64,000 bases of DNA from Thermococcus pacificus (lineage in GTDB: Archaea; Methanobacteriota_B; Thermococci; Thermococcales; Thermococcaceae): positions 930,001-994,000 of the forward strand of contig NZ_CP015102.1 in the NCBI RefSeq assembly GCF_002214485.1, read 5' to 3'. Position numbers and translations under genes: made by a program. This document shows, piece after piece, positions 63,806 through 64,000 of this stretch (the stretch's first letter is position 1; the number at the start of each line of letters is the position of its first letter). The notes under the pieces were generated by a model, which was given only the letters and a program-made list of their open reading frames with translations, searched no databases and was not told the origin of the DNA.

Positions 63806-64000
63806 GGTTTATCACCCCTACGAGGGAGGCTTGCCTCCCCGTGATTTCATCGAAGGTCAGATATTCCTTTGTCTGGACGTCGAGCTTATAGTTTTTGCCC
63901 CCCTTCCTGAGGTTCTCTGGGTAGAAGAAGCGCCAGCCCCGGTTTATGAACTTGACCGCTATAACCGCTTTTCCTCCAAAGCGCTCGGCGAAGGAGGTGA
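63795..64000 (-). CDS. hjc: Holliday junction resolvase Hjc, C-terminal part
   Basis: The last about 67 codons, reading into the window from the right edge: SFAERFGGKAVIAVKFINRG, WRFFYPEN and onward to a TAG at 63795-63797. FGGKAVIAVKFxxxGWRF matches the C-terminal part of the archaeal Hjc nuclease, which resolves four-way junctions; the catalytic Glu/Asp/Glu/Lys residues lie outside the window. The tail is longer than the minimal 123-residue Pyrococcus protein. It overlaps the GTG start of the secreted protein gene by 11 bp. Confidence 0.82.
   Translation of the reverse strand, partial: TSFAERFGGKAVIAVKFINRGWRFFYPENLRKGGKNYKLDVQTKEYLTFDEITGRQASLVGVINRET

Overview
The window reads as chromosome of a hyperthermophilic euryarchaeon of the order Thermococcales, most likely a Thermococcus. 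The evidence is the gene content: a 605-residue tungsten aldehyde:ferredoxin oxidoreductase, hyp maturation genes with a MinD-type HypB, an NSR/CoA-disulfide reductase, a pyrolysin-like protease, PEP synthase, NMD3, DUF357, DUF555 and a TET-type M42 peptidase. The expression signals agree: TTTAWA-type TATA boxes, GGTGA ribosome-binding sites, many ATGA overlaps and oligo-T terminators. Gene density is very high and no stretch over 300 bp lacks a gene. No rRNA, CRISPR array or intact insertion sequence was seen.

Region 1 (1-8.3 kb) is accessory: a truncated CDF metal exporter, two NifX-like proteins, OsmC, a UspA/BASS pair, a divergent arsenate reductase/ACR3 pair around palindromes, a TDT-family anion exporter, a TauE/SafE exporter and a GbsR/MarR-type regulator. 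It also holds a SufB/SufD C-terminal relic and two shorter coding scraps, so it looks like a zone of gene turnover. Region 2 (8.3-21.8 kb) is metallocofactor assembly: aor with its MoaD-like protein and radical-SAM maturase, then hypA-hypB, an MNT-HEPN toxin-antitoxin pair, hycI, mobA, hypC-hypD, hypF-hypE, and a small protein paired with a cysteine desulfurase. No hydrogenase structural genes are present, so these products must serve enzymes encoded elsewhere.

Five perfect copies of the extended SurR operator GTTn3AACn5GTT lie in promoters of hypC, hypF, the desulfurase pair, the TDT exporter and NSR, with a near-perfect copy before hypA. The first four and the hypA copy lie upstream of the TATA box, as expected for activation. 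The NSR copy lies between TATA box and start, as expected for repression. The window therefore carries a legible redox/sulfur switch between H2-linked and S0-linked metabolism.

Region 3 (21.8-36.6 kb): a COG3199 NAD-kinase-like protein, an unusual zinc-knuckle/beta-helix/K+ channel fusion, NSR, NMD3, DUF424, a 1428-residue secreted subtilase, and a divergent pair of cell-surface membrane proteins, one an STT3-like GT-C protein fused to an alpha/alpha-toroid domain. Region 4 (36.8-50.3 kb) is mostly core: ppsA, tandem MATE exporters, upp, tRNA-Leu(CAA), DUF357, DUF555, pyrG between two related membrane proteins, rpS8e and NOG1. Region 5 (50.3-64 kb): an MBL hydrolase, an operon of a degenerate UppP homologue, a GlmU-like enzyme and a DUF835 membrane protein, a CBS protein with an HPF-like tail, tRNA-Ser(CGA), map, trkH with an orphan ECF-type ATPase, a tight operon containing a HepT-like protein lacking its catalytic His and an internally deleted archaemetzincin, an M42 peptidase, a secreted anchored protein and the 3' end of hjc.
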